From Leptolyngbya boryana PCC 6306 (GTDB taxonomy: Bacteria > Cyanobacteriota > Cyanobacteriia > Leptolyngbyales > Leptolyngbyaceae): DNA of 64,000 bases. The DNA is taken from contig NZ_KB731324.1 of assembly GCF_000353285.1 (NCBI RefSeq), forward strand, positions 5,908,577-5,972,576, read 5' to 3'. This document shows, piece by piece, positions 55,582 through 63,633 of this stretch. Every line of letters starts with the position of its first letter. The stretch's first letter is position 1. A program made the translations under genes and the position numbers. The notes beneath the pieces were generated by a model that was given only the letters and a program-made list of their open reading frames with translations, was not told the origin of the DNA and did not search any database.

Positions 55582-58533
55582 TTAACGCCCAGTGCTTATT
55601 GAGAGCCGTTCAGGTTCGCACTCCGAAAGAGCCGTTAGGTTGCCCGTAGGATCTTTCACTACTAAACCGTCAGCAGCCCGAACAATCTCTTTCACGCGGA
55701 TTATTGCCTTTGTCCGTTTATGAACGACGCAGCAACCAGCTTGCGCCCAACTGGGAATACGTTCATTAAGTGGAGCTTCAACTTCTTTCGCAGGAGTTGG
55801 TTCGGCTTGCTCAACAGGGGAATCTACTTGCTCTACGGAGTTAAAAGCCAGTCCCTTAATTCCTTTTTGGCGATGTCCAACGTCAACCAGTTTGCATTGA
55901 GGGAAAAGCTTCGAGAGCCTATTCCAAATCTGATTCGCGCCTTTGACATAGGAATCTCCAGGGCGCACATCTTCAGCCCAGATGCGACTCCCATTCCCAT
56001 CAATCCTCAAAGTCTCGGTATCGATGTAAAACTGCTCAAGTTTTTCCCAGATTTCCTTAATTGGAACAATGGAGCCGCGATCTGGGGTTAATCCCGTTTC
56101 TTTCGCAAACTCAAACAGATGCGAATTGTGGATTCTAATTTCCTGCATCGCTTCGTCACAGCAAGAATAGTTGATGCCGTTCAGCAAAAGATCTTGAAAT
56201 GCCGCAACCATCCGGTTCAGGAAAGCTGACAAAACGTTGTTTCTGAGAAAGTCTCGATCGTATTTGAACCGTGGATCTGCTTGAATTTCGCCTTTTGCGG
56301 GATCTGGGTTTGTTGCAAAAGTTTTATCGAAAGCAATTACGGCAAGCCTGCTATCGATAGCGTTCATACCTGCCTTGAGTGTGGGAATGTCGTTCAAATT
56401 AAATAAGAACACTGCTTTAGGATTGAACGGCTTTTCGTCAATTCCTTTCAGCTCAAAGACCAACTCTTCGCCTGTGATCGCCGTTTTAAGGCTTGGCAAA
56501 TCATCTAGACTCACACCTTTACGGTTCTCTGATGCCCAGTTAATTCGAGAAGTCGCCAACTTTGCAAGAGGAAATTTTCTTCCAAAGTCGTACTGCTGAA
56601 AATCCTCCAAACTTGCTGACGTTAATCCGGTTCCACCAAAAACAGCGCTTACAGCTTCTCTGATCGTGTCCTTGCCGTTAGATCCAACTCCAATCGTCAG
56701 AAGTGCTTTGATGTTTCTGCCGTGGAACTTCCGAACCGTTTTAAGATCCATTGAAGCCGAAATCACCTTCATTAAAACGTTTTGTTGTGGCTGTTCCAAT
56801 GCAGCCATCATGCGATCGCAGTCTTCAGAAGATGCCGATGGATCGTATGTTGCTTGTGGCTCATAGAGGTAGTAGAGGTCTGGAGTATGCGGAATCAATT
56901 TGAATTCCGCAACATTGCCGCGCTCACCTGTGTAGTTGATTTGCAAGACTCCATTTGTGCAGTTCAACCCACTCGGATTACAGTCCTCAAACGGAACTGC
57001 AAATTGAATCTTGACCCAATCCAAAGCGCTCCGAACTTGGCTTGGCGTTGCATATGGATAGACGTAAAAAACCTCCCCTTTTGACACTTTCTTTTCCTTG
57101 ATCGTATCTGCAAGTCCTCGAATTCTTGCAAGCTCAACATCATCATCAGAATGCATGTAATGACTCCCTGTCCAACGATAAAGCTTGCCTGCAACGCAAA
57201 TCCAGCGATCCTTCTTGTAAAGTGAATCGCTAACCATCTGAGGGAAGGTTTTGATTGCGTCGTCATCGTCATCATCTGATGAACTTGCCAACCGCAATCC
57301 TAGGGATTCTTGCAGCTTCAATGAGGCTTCAAGTCTTGCTTGGTTTCTTTCAGTTTCGAGCTTTTTCGAGATTGCTTTGAGTACCTTTTTTCCAAGCTTT
57401 GTCGAAGCTTGAATCTCACTGACCAACGATTCAGAGTCCAGCTCACTTAGATGCTCTATCGCAAGTGCCAGTAAGCCGTTAACGCATTCATCCCGTTTGG
57501 ACACGTCCACAGCCTTGAGCGATTTAGCGATCGAGAACAGATACTCTTTCGTGGCGGATGCCACGCCAATTTCGGCAGGAAAAAGCTCTTTTAAGCACTG
57601 GGGAATCTCAATCGCAGGAGCGCTAGAAGAAAATGCGATCGCATTTTTGACAGCATCCTCAAAAGCTTCCTTTCCGCTTTGCGTTACTAAATCATCAAGT
57701 CCTTTTCCCTGAGAATGCTCCCACAGGACAATCCGTACCGAAACCCCTTCTTGAGCGCTCAAAAGCTCAGCGGCTTGTTTAACGGCGTAGCCTACAGATC
57801 TCATGGTTTCAGGCTTCTCATCACGATCAAGAGCGATGAAAAATTCTCTCCCAGGTTGGCTAAATCTTTTTAGCTCCGGGTTAACGATGTGCTTGCCGTC
57901 TTCCTGTTTTTTAGTCAGGCAGCTTGCCCCGTACAGAGCAATGGCAACATAACCCAAACTAATCGCGCAAAGCGCTTTTTTAGCGCCCTCGGTGAGAATG
58001 ATCGGGATTTCTGGATTCTGCTCTACAAAATTCCAGAATGAACCTTCTAGGGGAATCTCAGCACCATTTCGATTGTTGATTATCTGACGAATAGATTCGG
58101 GGATTGGAGGTAGGTAAGCCTTTGAGCCGTTCCCTTTGGGAGCTAGATAGGGCTTGTTGTAGCGTTCTTTGTCTGCATTCCAAGTCTGATAGTTCAGTTT
58201 CGCTTGCCACGAAGAGCTATCTTCGTTGTGCATCAGTGCAGCAAAGAAAGACTCTCTCAAAGCGAATCCTGCTTGGGAATCGCTTTGCTTCCATCCCAAA
58301 AATTCAGCGATAGGATTTGCGACTGCCTCCCCGTGTTCAATCTGCATATCGCTGACAATTTGAACGACTGAGTTAAACAACTGCAAGTCAATTTTGCTGT
58401 CATTAACGAACTCTGTACGAATCCCTTCTGAAAACTCATCAAAGGTCTTGTATAAGACTCTTTTGGGTTTAGGCTGCTCAACGTGAGAAGTCTCAAGCTC
58501 TTGACGCTGAGCTAAGATTGAAGTATCTTGCAT
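55582..58533 (-). CDS. DUF3854/SF3 primase-helicase replication protein
   Basis: A 983-residue replication protein of plasmid and satellite type. N-terminal third: a DUF3854 TOPRIM-like part with IPIILTEGAKKALCAISLGY (metal-binding Glu) and EFFIALDRDEKPET (Asp pair). C-terminal half: a D5/SF3 helicase with the P-loop TIGVGSNGKDTIREAV and the following ASENRKGVSLDDLPSLK. Between them is an acidic linker (DDDDDD). The frame opens at TTG 58566, inside a hairpin; ATG 58533 is preferred. The organisation recalls the alpha protein of phage P4. Confidence 0.85.
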   Translation of the reverse strand: MQDTSILAQRQELETSHVEQPKPKRVLYKTFDEFSEGIRTEFVNDSKIDLQLFNSVVQIVSDMQIEHGEAVANPIAEFLGWKQSDSQAGFALRESFFAALMHNEDSSSWQAKLNYQTWNADKERYNKPYLAPKGNGSKAYLPPIPESIRQIINNRNGAEIPLEGSFWNFVEQNPEIPIILTEGAKKALCAISLGYVAIALYGASCLTKKQEDGKHIVNPELKRFSQPGREFFIALDRDEKPETMRSVGYAVKQAAELLSAQEGVSVRIVLWEHSQGKGLDDLVTQSGKEAFEDAVKNAIAFSSSAPAIEIPQCLKELFPAEIGVASATKEYLFSIAKSLKAVDVSKRDECVNGLLALAIEHLSELDSESLVSEIQASTKLGKKVLKAISKKLETERNQARLEASLKLQESLGLRLASSSDDDDDDAIKTFPQMVSDSLYKKDRWICVAGKLYRWTGSHYMHSDDDVELARIRGLADTIKEKKVSKGEVFYVYPYATPSQVRSALDWVKIQFAVPFEDCNPSGLNCTNGVLQINYTGERGNVAEFKLIPHTPDLYYLYEPQATYDPSASSEDCDRMMAALEQPQQNVLMKVISASMDLKTVRKFHGRNIKALLTIGVGSNGKDTIREAVSAVFGGTGLTSASLEDFQQYDFGRKFPLAKLATSRINWASENRKGVSLDDLPSLKTAITGEELVFELKGIDEKPFNPKAVFLFNLNDIPTLKAGMNAIDSRLAVIAFDKTFATNPDPAKGEIQADPRFKYDRDFLRNNVLSAFLNRMVAAFQDLLLNGINYSCCDEAMQEIRIHNSHLFEFAKETGLTPDRGSIVPIKEIWEKLEQFYIDTETLRIDGNGSRIWAEDVRPGDSYVKGANQIWNRLSKLFPQCKLVDVGHRQKGIKGLAFNSVEQVDSPVEQAEPTPAKEVEAPLNERIPSWAQAGCCVVHKRTKAIIRVKEIVRAADGLVVKDPTGNLTALSECEPERLSISTGR

Positions 58534-58552
58534 GTTAGTTTGAAAAGCTTCT

Positions 58553-58597
58553 CGAATACCCGTCAACGCCCCTGGAAAGTTTGTTGGCGGGTATTCG
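58553..58597 (-). promoter_or_regulatory. 15-bp inverted repeat in the primase leader
   Basis: CGAATACCCGTCAAC (58553-58567) and GTTGGCGGGTATTCG (58583-58597), one mismatch (a G-T pair in RNA), 15-base loop, 20 bases before ATG 58533. Possible operator or 5'-leader hairpin controlling the replication protein. Confidence 0.45.
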
Positions 58598-58741
58598 TTT
58601 GTCTGGGCAATTCCTCAGAATCGCCCTTGCCGATATGTTGGTCGGCTCCCGTTTGCTTGCATCGCGCAACAATCCAGACGGGTAAGGTAAGGTTCAAAAT
58701 ATTTTTCAGGGCATCGCGCCGTGATTGTTTCGAGTCTAGCG

Positions 58742-58936
58742 CTAAAGAACAATGATATTGACCTGTCCTGGGTTTCGATCAATGAAGTGTTTTGCTAGAC
58801 CGATCGCAAGGCGCACCTTTTCGCTACGTTTCTTCAGTTCGGGAAACATTCCGTCGATCAGTTCCATGTCTGCTTTTGATAAGGTCACTGGCGACCCACC
58901 ATCATGCCGTGCTGTTGTTGTTTTCTTGTTGCTCAT
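58742..58936 (-). CDS. Small hypothetical protein of the element
   Basis: A 64-residue protein: a polar N-terminus (MSNKKTTTARHDGGSPVTLS) and then one helix pair (KADMELIDGMFPELKKRSEK, VRLAIGLAKHFIDR). It might be a ribbon-helix-helix-like DNA-binding protein, but the pattern is weak. An overlapping frame exists on the plus strand; the minus frame is preferred because all neighbours point that way. Confidence 0.45.
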   Translation of the reverse strand: MSNKKTTTARHDGGSPVTLSKADMELIDGMFPELKKRSEKVRLAIGLAKHFIDRNPGQVNIIVL

Positions 58937-58993
58937 AGTGATTAGTTAGCTCACTGAGATAAACTTACGGACTTTTCCGTGAGGAGTAACAAC

Positions 58994-59018
58994 AACTCAA
59001 AAAAAAATCTTTTGAGTT
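58994..59018. repeat. Hairpin AACTCAAAA / TTTTGAGTT
   Basis: A perfect 9-bp inverted repeat with a 7-base A-rich loop, in the gap between two element genes. Confidence 0.5.
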
Positions 59019-59030
59019 TGATTTTGGATC

Positions 59031-59088
59031 AAGCCGTCTACCCCTGAACACTGCGAAACATTTCGTACCGTCCAGGGGTAGACGGCTT
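59031..59088 (-). terminator. Long hairpin behind the GIY-YIG-like gene
   Basis: A perfect 16-bp outer stem (AAGCCGTCTACCCCTG / CAGGGGTAGACGGCTT) with a small inner stem CGAAA/TTTCG. It starts 5 bases after the gene's stop. A T run is lacking, so terminator function is tentative. Confidence 0.55.
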
Positions 59089-59092
59089 TACT

Positions 59093-59371
59093 TCAAACCT
59101 CGCCCTGCTCATAAGAAGTCAGAAGTCGTCCAATATCACCTAACAACCGGAGCGAGTACCTAAATAATTCGCCGCCGATCGAGTAGAACTTAAATGTTTC
59201 AATGATTTTCGCTTCGATTCTTCCCTCGGTTGCTAGCGACCCCAAATCAACGATCCTCAAGCATTCCCAGTCCGGGCAGGAAGTCCGCAACTGCTGGAGC
59301 CGTCGATCTATATTGTTTGTGATGCCGATCTTCAAAGCCGCCTGTCTTTTGCTTTCTAACAAATAAATCAT
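59093..59371 (-). CDS. GIY-YIG-like (T5orf172/Mug113-type) nuclease-family protein
   Basis: A 92-residue protein. MIYLLESKRQAALKIGITNN matches the IYLL...KIGIT core of small GIY-YIG relatives; IDRRLQQLRTSCPDWE carries the conserved Arg, and EGRIEAKIIETFK contains the likely metal-binding Glu. Such proteins occur on phages and plasmids; activity is unproven. It starts in the base next to the previous stop. Confidence 0.7.
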   Translation of the reverse strand: MIYLLESKRQAALKIGITNNIDRRLQQLRTSCPDWECLRIVDLGSLATEGRIEAKIIETFKFYSIGGELFRYSLRLLGDIGRLLTSYEQGEV

Positions 59372-59662
59372 TCAGCGCTCCGAAATCATTGAAAGTTCTT
59401 CGCTCTCGATCGCCAAATCGATCGCCGCACAGAGCATTAATTCTGCGATCGCCTGATTCAAATCCTGGTAGAGGCGATCAGAGATCGCGCTTCCGCTCCA
59501 TGCCTCCCAGAGAGTGATTCGCAGTAGTTCCGCTTCAGGTTGGATTGTGATTCCATATGCGCCGCAATCTAACCCTGTTGAAGCCAGGATTCCGTCCCTG
59601 CAAAGTTCAATATTTTGAAAGCTCTTGTCTGCAAGAATGTTGATAATTTCCGAAACTTTCAT
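59372..59662 (-). CDS. Hypothetical protein coupled to the GIY-YIG-like gene
   Basis: A 96-residue acidic protein (LWEAWSGSAISDRLYQDLNQ; CAAIDLAIESEELSMISER). Family not recognised. Its stop directly abuts the next start, so the two are likely partners. CDS-like: good length, same strand, HIP1-containing codons like the host. Confidence 0.55.
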   Translation of the reverse strand: MKVSEIINILADKSFQNIELCRDGILASTGLDCGAYGITIQPEAELLRITLWEAWSGSAISDRLYQDLNQAIAELMLCAAIDLAIESEELSMISER

Positions 59663-59729
59663 CGTCTTTAATCCACATAAATTTCACCTCAAAACATCCG
59701 AGTATCTTGTTCGGGAATTCACACATTAT

Positions 59730-59858
59730 TCAATCTTTCTTCGCTACGCAGCGAAGTTTTTTGTCGCGCCAGCGCTTCAACTTTTGTCCCGGTCTTAGAA
59801 CGCTTGGTTCTTCCGGTTTTGTCTCGATTAGTACAAGCTGATCATCGTCTTTCTTCAT
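59730..59858 (-). CDS. Very small basic/acidic peptide (42 residues)
   Basis: Reads MKKDDDQLVLIETKPEEPSV, then a basic part (QKLKRWRDKKLRCVAKKD). It starts 3 bases after the HicA-like stop with no clear ribosome binding site of its own, so translation would depend on coupling. It is too short for a HicB antitoxin. A plus-strand terminator-like hairpin lies in its end. Confidence 0.4.
   Translation of the reverse strand: MKKDDDQLVLIETKPEEPSVLRPGQKLKRWRDKKLRCVAKKD
59739..59762 (+). terminator. Perfect terminator-like hairpin on the otherwise silent strand
   Basis: CTTCGCT-ACGC-AGCGAAG followed by six T residues, reading rightwards. No rightward gene precedes it, so it could end an antisense transcript, or it may be chance. 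Confidence 0.4.
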
Positions 59859-59861
59859 AGT

Positions 59862-60035
59862 TCAAAACCCAAATAATTTTGCTTCGATTGCTTTTGAGAT
59901 TTGTCCTCTTGCAGCGTTAACGCTGATCGAAACAATGCCTCGTTCTGGATGGCTCCAAAGCTGATGTGAGCCTTTCGCAAAACGTTTGAATCGCCATCCT
60001 TGAGCAATTAGCTTCTGTTTGAATTTGGTGTGCAT
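59862..60035 (-). CDS. HicA-like small protein (57 residues)
   Basis: Fold signature of HicA/YcfA mRNA interferases: KLIAQGWRFKRFAKGSHQLW (the usual G-S-H catalytic His is residue 24), then HPERGIVSISVNAARGQISK and a final helix AIEAKLFGF. AGGAGAAAT stands about nine bases before ATG 60035. No HicB-like gene is next to it, so it may be a solitary RNA- or DNA-binding relative and not a toxin. Confidence 0.6.
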   Translation of the reverse strand: MHTKFKQKLIAQGWRFKRFAKGSHQLWSHPERGIVSISVNAARGQISKAIEAKLFGF

Positions 60036-60086
60036 TTTGGGATTTCTCCTGATAACTTGATAGCTTGATTGTAGCGAGATCTAATT

Positions 60087-60215
60087 CTGTATCGTCTGTA
60101 TCGGATTCTGTATCGTATCGACTGTATCGCTGTATCGTATCGGCTGTATTGCCTGTATCTTCGTCGATACAGTGCTGATACGGGGTGTTTCGATACGGGC
60201 GATACAGCGATACAG
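60087..60215. repeat. Iteron array CTGTATCG / CGATACAG (candidate replication origin)
   Basis: Exact CTGTATCG at 60087, 60096, 60108, 60122 and 60130, near copies at 60144 and 60153; exact inverted CGATACAG at 60165, 60200 and 60208, near copies at 60176 and 60191. Truncated TATCG units fill some gaps. Eight exact octamers in 129 bases, against about two expected in the whole window. Short iterons in both orientations near a primase-helicase recall the P4-type origin. Confidence 0.8.
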
Positions 60216-60222
60216 GCAGTCT

Positions 60223-62052
60223 CTAACTGTTAGCAAAAAAGCTTCCGTCTACCTCGTAGATTTCATCTTCGAGTACCATCACATCCAGATAAAGCTTGAT
60301 GTCATCGGTAGACATCCCTTTAACAGGTTTTCTCGCTCTGGCTGACAGATCGCGAGGCTTAGAACCCTCGCTGTTTGCCAGTAGAAAGCGTTTGATTTCT
60401 GCCCTGATTTCGAGTTCATCGTTGTCGGTTTCGTTCCCATCAGATACAGTATTTTCGCTGTGATAAAACTGCTCGATAGGATGTTCGGCTTCAGTCGATT
60501 GCATTAATGATTCGAGTGATACTCTGCGCGATTTCGGCTCTGATTTAGATTCTGAATTTACAGGAACATCTCGAACCAAATCAGGGTAAACCGGAGTGAT
60601 TCCCCACGAATTCGTAATCGAATCAAAGTACACTCGCCCTGTTTCGTTCAGTTGCGATTGCGTTGGCTCACCACTAAAGAAAGTCGAGCGATTGGCAATC
60701 AAACCTTGATTTGATTTCGCCAATAACAGCACCCGTCTGTAAACGTTGCGAGTACCGCCACTAATACCGAAGTCATCAGTGTTCGGTGATTGGCTGACTA
60801 ACCAGCCGTACTGCTTAGAACTCCGTCCCATTGAGCAAAGCGCGTTAAACCCTGCCATCAGTCCCTTGAACCACTTCCCAGTCTTTTCCTTCACCGCTAA
60901 GGCTTCATCAAAAATCAGAAGCTTCATTGGTGCATGTGAGTTCTGAAACTCTGCAATGAAGTTGTCGATCGCGTCTTGAATGGCTTCCATGTCCTCAGCA
61001 GGAGTGAACGGACGAATAGGGCATTGCAGCAAGCGATCGCACATCTTCCAGTAATCCGCCTCTGCCGGGTCAGACTTCGGATCAATCGCCCAAATTTCAC
61101 ATTCAGGATGCAACTGTTTGATCCAGCGAGTTGCATAAGCGATCGTCAACCCTTTTCCGGCTCCCGGCTGTCCGACAATCAGAGTCGATTGCAGATGTTC
61201 AGCAAGTGACTTGGCAATGTCTTCTGATGCCTGTTTTTGAGCCGTAGAAGCAACGCTTTGAACCATTGGCGCGTGTTGTACCTCTACCGCGTTTAAGCGG
61301 GTATTGGAGCCGATTTGCGGGGCTTGGAATGATGCTCTCGCTGCATCCCCTTCAATTGCACCCGCGCTTTGCAATCCGTACTGTGGGAAGCGCTTCGATG
61401 CTTCTGGCAGATGAGAGGTATAAATCGCGGGATTGCCGAGAACATCTCGCAATGCTTGGGGATTAGCGAAATAACTCTGAATCGTTCTCGCGAGAAACGC
61501 ATCAATCAAGAACTGATAGCACGCCCACCGTTGCGTAGGGTGAACATGGTTCATTGCTGACAACAAGCCTTCAGGGGAGAAGTGCAGAAGTTCATATTCA
61601 ATCTTTTCGCGATCGCTCAAATAGGCTGCATCCTCTCGAATCGAATCTCTCGCTCCCTGGATTGCTGCAACGTCGTAAGCGTTTCCAGTCTCGGTCGAAC
61701 CGGATAACTCAATGTCTCGCTCTGATTGGGTCTTACTGGACAGTGGCATCAGTTGCAGCTTGCCAGTTTGCAGCCATTGAGCAAAGACTGCCATCGAATA
61801 GGCAACCGCGCTGCCTGCGACCACTAATCCCCCCAATGGATTGCTGAGAATGAGTAACGCGCTGCCGCCTGCAATACCCGCTAACCCTGAAACTTTGCCA
61901 ACGCCTGCGTCAATCTTAGATGTCTTGATCTCATTGCGTAGAGTATGTTTTCGAGTCTCGATAAAATTCAGCGTATCGCCCATCTCCAGTAGGGTTGCAG
62001 GGAGAAGCTGATCATCATTCATCAGTTGCGGATTAAACTTGTTCAGAGCCAT
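60223..62052 (-). CDS. P-loop ATPase with two N-terminal membrane helices, possible DNA-transfer motor
   Basis: A 609-residue protein. Two close hydrophobic stretches at about 55-95 (LAGIAGGSALLILSNPLGGL), then a soluble ATPase: Walker A IVGQPGAGKGLTIAYA (near 293), Walker B KLLIFDEALAVKEK (near 376) and a sensor-like GWLVSQSPNTDD. The layout resembles TraD/VirD4 coupling proteins or virulence-associated ATPases of cyanobacterial plasmids. The last 100 residues are acidic. GAGG precedes ATG 62052. Confidence 0.7.
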   Translation of the reverse strand: MALNKFNPQLMNDDQLLPATLLEMGDTLNFIETRKHTLRNEIKTSKIDAGVGKVSGLAGIAGGSALLILSNPLGGLVVAGSAVAYSMAVFAQWLQTGKLQLMPLSSKTQSERDIELSGSTETGNAYDVAAIQGARDSIREDAAYLSDREKIEYELLHFSPEGLLSAMNHVHPTQRWACYQFLIDAFLARTIQSYFANPQALRDVLGNPAIYTSHLPEASKRFPQYGLQSAGAIEGDAARASFQAPQIGSNTRLNAVEVQHAPMVQSVASTAQKQASEDIAKSLAEHLQSTLIVGQPGAGKGLTIAYATRWIKQLHPECEIWAIDPKSDPAEADYWKMCDRLLQCPIRPFTPAEDMEAIQDAIDNFIAEFQNSHAPMKLLIFDEALAVKEKTGKWFKGLMAGFNALCSMGRSSKQYGWLVSQSPNTDDFGISGGTRNVYRRVLLLAKSNQGLIANRSTFFSGEPTQSQLNETGRVYFDSITNSWGITPVYPDLVRDVPVNSESKSEPKSRRVSLESLMQSTEAEHPIEQFYHSENTVSDGNETDNDELEIRAEIKRFLLANSEGSKPRDLSARARKPVKGMSTDDIKLYLDVMVLEDEIYEVDGSFFANS

Positions 62053-62121
62053 TTGATTTACCTCGCCGGGGAATTGAATGGAAAGAAAAGAGGGGAGTGT
62101 GACGGCTCCCCTTTGTCGTAT

Positions 62122-62988
62122 CTATGCAGATTCAGATTTGTTTGCGGCTGGCTTTCGGAAGTTCAGCCATTTTGGGAAACGCTTCGACTCGTTTTCAGTC
62201 TTCACGATGTCCTCATTGGCTTGCCAGAGCGCTACAAACTTCTCTGCTGCAAAGACGTTGATGTAAGTCCAAATCGCGCAGGTAACGAAAGCGCTAGGGC
62301 TTAGGAACATGAATCGGTAGAGTGGTGCGACGGCAGATGCAACATCCACAGCGTATGAAGCTCGAACCGCGCCAGAGATTTTCTTGTGATTGGCTGTACC
62401 TGCTTGCTTGTAGGCTCTCGCTTCAATCTTCACTACGTCGATAGAGTCCTTTGGAACTTCACCCACTCGGAGGTTCTTGACCGATTCATAGTCCTGCTTC
62501 GCCTTGGCAACCGACTTTTTACCGCGCTGCAAGTTAGCCTGAACGCCCAGAATAACGATCGAGATAATGCCAGTCACATAGAAGTTTGGATCAGCGAATG
62601 CAACGCCAATGTTCTGAATGTTGCCATTGTTAGGGCTGAACGGTTTCGGCATGAATGATGGGTGAGTTTCGGCAATGTATGAACCATCAAACTTGCCCGT
62701 CTTAGAGAAGTAATTGCCGATGGCGAGTGCTTGCCAATAGGATTCTGCCGAACATAGCCAGAAGTAAATGGCGATTGAACCAAGAAAGATTCGCTGTCCA
62801 CCTCTCGGAGCCGTACACCACTTGTAAAGTGCGGCTGGACGGGAGAAGAACCACGCAATACAATCTGCCATCGAACCAAAGATTTCGTCAGGCGATGGAT
62901 TCGTATCATGATTTGTTTTCGCTGGCTGTGCTGTAGGGGATTCGGTCTTGTTTTGGTTTGAATTGCCTTGAGTGGTCCGAAGTGCCAT
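62122..62988 (-). CDS. Element membrane protein of unknown family
   Basis: A 288-residue protein from ATG 62988, chosen because AGGAG lies eight bases upstream and because the upstream frame belongs to another gene. A polar N-terminus (Gln/Asn/Thr-rich), hydrophobic segments at about 70-88, 125-150 and 215-245, and a basic-acidic coiled stretch between (GKKSVAKAKQDYESVKNL). Position between the ATPase and the small-protein cluster suggests part of a transfer apparatus (inference). Confidence 0.65.
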   Translation of the reverse strand: MALRTTQGNSNQNKTESPTAQPAKTNHDTNPSPDEIFGSMADCIAWFFSRPAALYKWCTAPRGGQRIFLGSIAIYFWLCSAESYWQALAIGNYFSKTGKFDGSYIAETHPSFMPKPFSPNNGNIQNIGVAFADPNFYVTGIISIVILGVQANLQRGKKSVAKAKQDYESVKNLRVGEVPKDSIDVVKIEARAYKQAGTANHKKISGAVRASYAVDVASAVAPLYRFMFLSPSAFVTCAIWTYINVFAAEKFVALWQANEDIVKTENESKRFPKWLNFRKPAANKSESA

Positions 62989-62999
62989 GAGTGTTGCTC

Positions 63000-63200
63000 C
63001 TATTTGAGTAGTGGAGTTTTCTTGTCCGTCTTCCTGCGCGTCTTGCTGGCTATGCCGATAGCCTCGCTTGAAGCCTTGCCTGTATGCCGATCGTTGTTCG
63101 ATCGGCATACAGATTCTCGATAAATGCGTTCGGGGGAAATGTTGAAAGTTTTGTACCCGTCCTCATATCCCACATGAGCGGGGCTATCAGTCACGATCAT
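63000..63200 (-). CDS. Small coupled protein (66 residues)
   Basis: Starts as ATGA overlapping the stop of the upstream gene and stops (TAG) inside the ribosome binding site of the next gene, a tight relay. Sequence MIVTDSPAHVGYEDGYKTFN then basic (SEAIGIASKTRRKTDKKTP). A second open frame over the same DNA (up to 63108) is longer but poorly placed. Family unknown. Confidence 0.5.
   Translation of the reverse strand: MIVTDSPAHVGYEDGYKTFNISPERIYRESVCRSNNDRHTGKASSEAIGIASKTRRKTDKKTPLLK
63080..63112. repeat. Perfect 14-bp inverted repeat inside the 66-residue ORF
   Basis: CTGTATGCCGATCG and its exact complement CGATCGGCATACAG around a 5-base loop. Its outer CTGTAT resembles the start of the iteron. 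Confidence 0.6.
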
Positions 63201-63613
63201 TTGAGTAATGGGTGATCAGGGTTATTGCAAACGGTTGTATCTGGTGTGAATTTGCGATCCTTCCAGATACCTGCACAGCGCTCGAACTTGTCGAAAATCA
63301 ATCGAGTTTGAGTCGGTTGTGTCTTCCAAAATGGAAGCCCTGGTTTGATTTGCTCTCGCCCGACATCATTGATAATCAGCCGATCGATGTTTAACTGATC
63401 TGCCTTCTGGAATGCCGTAGCTTCTCGGTTTTGCGCGTCGGCTTGCTTCTCTGAGATTTGTGCCCGTTGCTCAATCTCAGCAGTTCGTAGGTCGGTTTCG
63501 TGTTGCTTGCCCGCTTTGATGAGTAGCTGACTGCCACCAATGACGGCAGAGAAAAGCAGTAATCCGATACCGAGGTTTCGAGAACCTTTGTAGAGTTGCT
63601 TGTGTAGGCTCAT
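63197..63613 (-). CDS. Membrane-anchored coiled-coil protein
   Basis: A 138-residue protein: one N-terminal membrane segment (LGIGLLLFSAVIGGSQLLI), then a Gln/Ala/Glu-rich coiled coil (about 40-70), then a C-terminal region with a Cys pair (ERCAGIW; TTVCNNPDH). It probably sits in the periplasm on an anchor. It is coupled to both neighbours by ATGA overlaps. Family unknown. Confidence 0.6.
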   Translation of the reverse strand: MSLHKQLYKGSRNLGIGLLLFSAVIGGSQLLIKAGKQHETDLRTAEIEQRAQISEKQADAQNREATAFQKADQLNIDRLIINDVGREQIKPGLPFWKTQPTQTRLIFDKFERCAGIWKDRKFTPDTTVCNNPDHPLLK

Positions 63614-63633
63614 TTCACCCTCCGTTGCTCGAT
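63610..63633 (-). repeat. 24-bp stop-start cassette, copy 1
   Basis: Minus-strand end of one gene (codons for IEQRRVK, stop) that contains the ribosome binding site GGAGGG and the next ATGA. Identical to 63822-63845. Confidence 0.85.

Noticed and set aside
56666-57084. Plus-strand ORFs opposite the primase-helicase gene
   Set aside because: No ribosome binding sites or recognisable domains; they mirror the codon bias of the real gene.
59739-59762. Terminator of a rightward protein gene
   Set aside because: No rightward coding sequence lies upstream; kept only as a tentative hairpin.
62989-63108. Longer start for the 62122 membrane protein gene
   Set aside because: ATG 62988 has a good ribosome binding site, and the preceding stretch is covered by a 66-codon gene joined by ATGA to its upstream neighbour; the longer frame has no such signals, though its sequence is not clearly non-coding.
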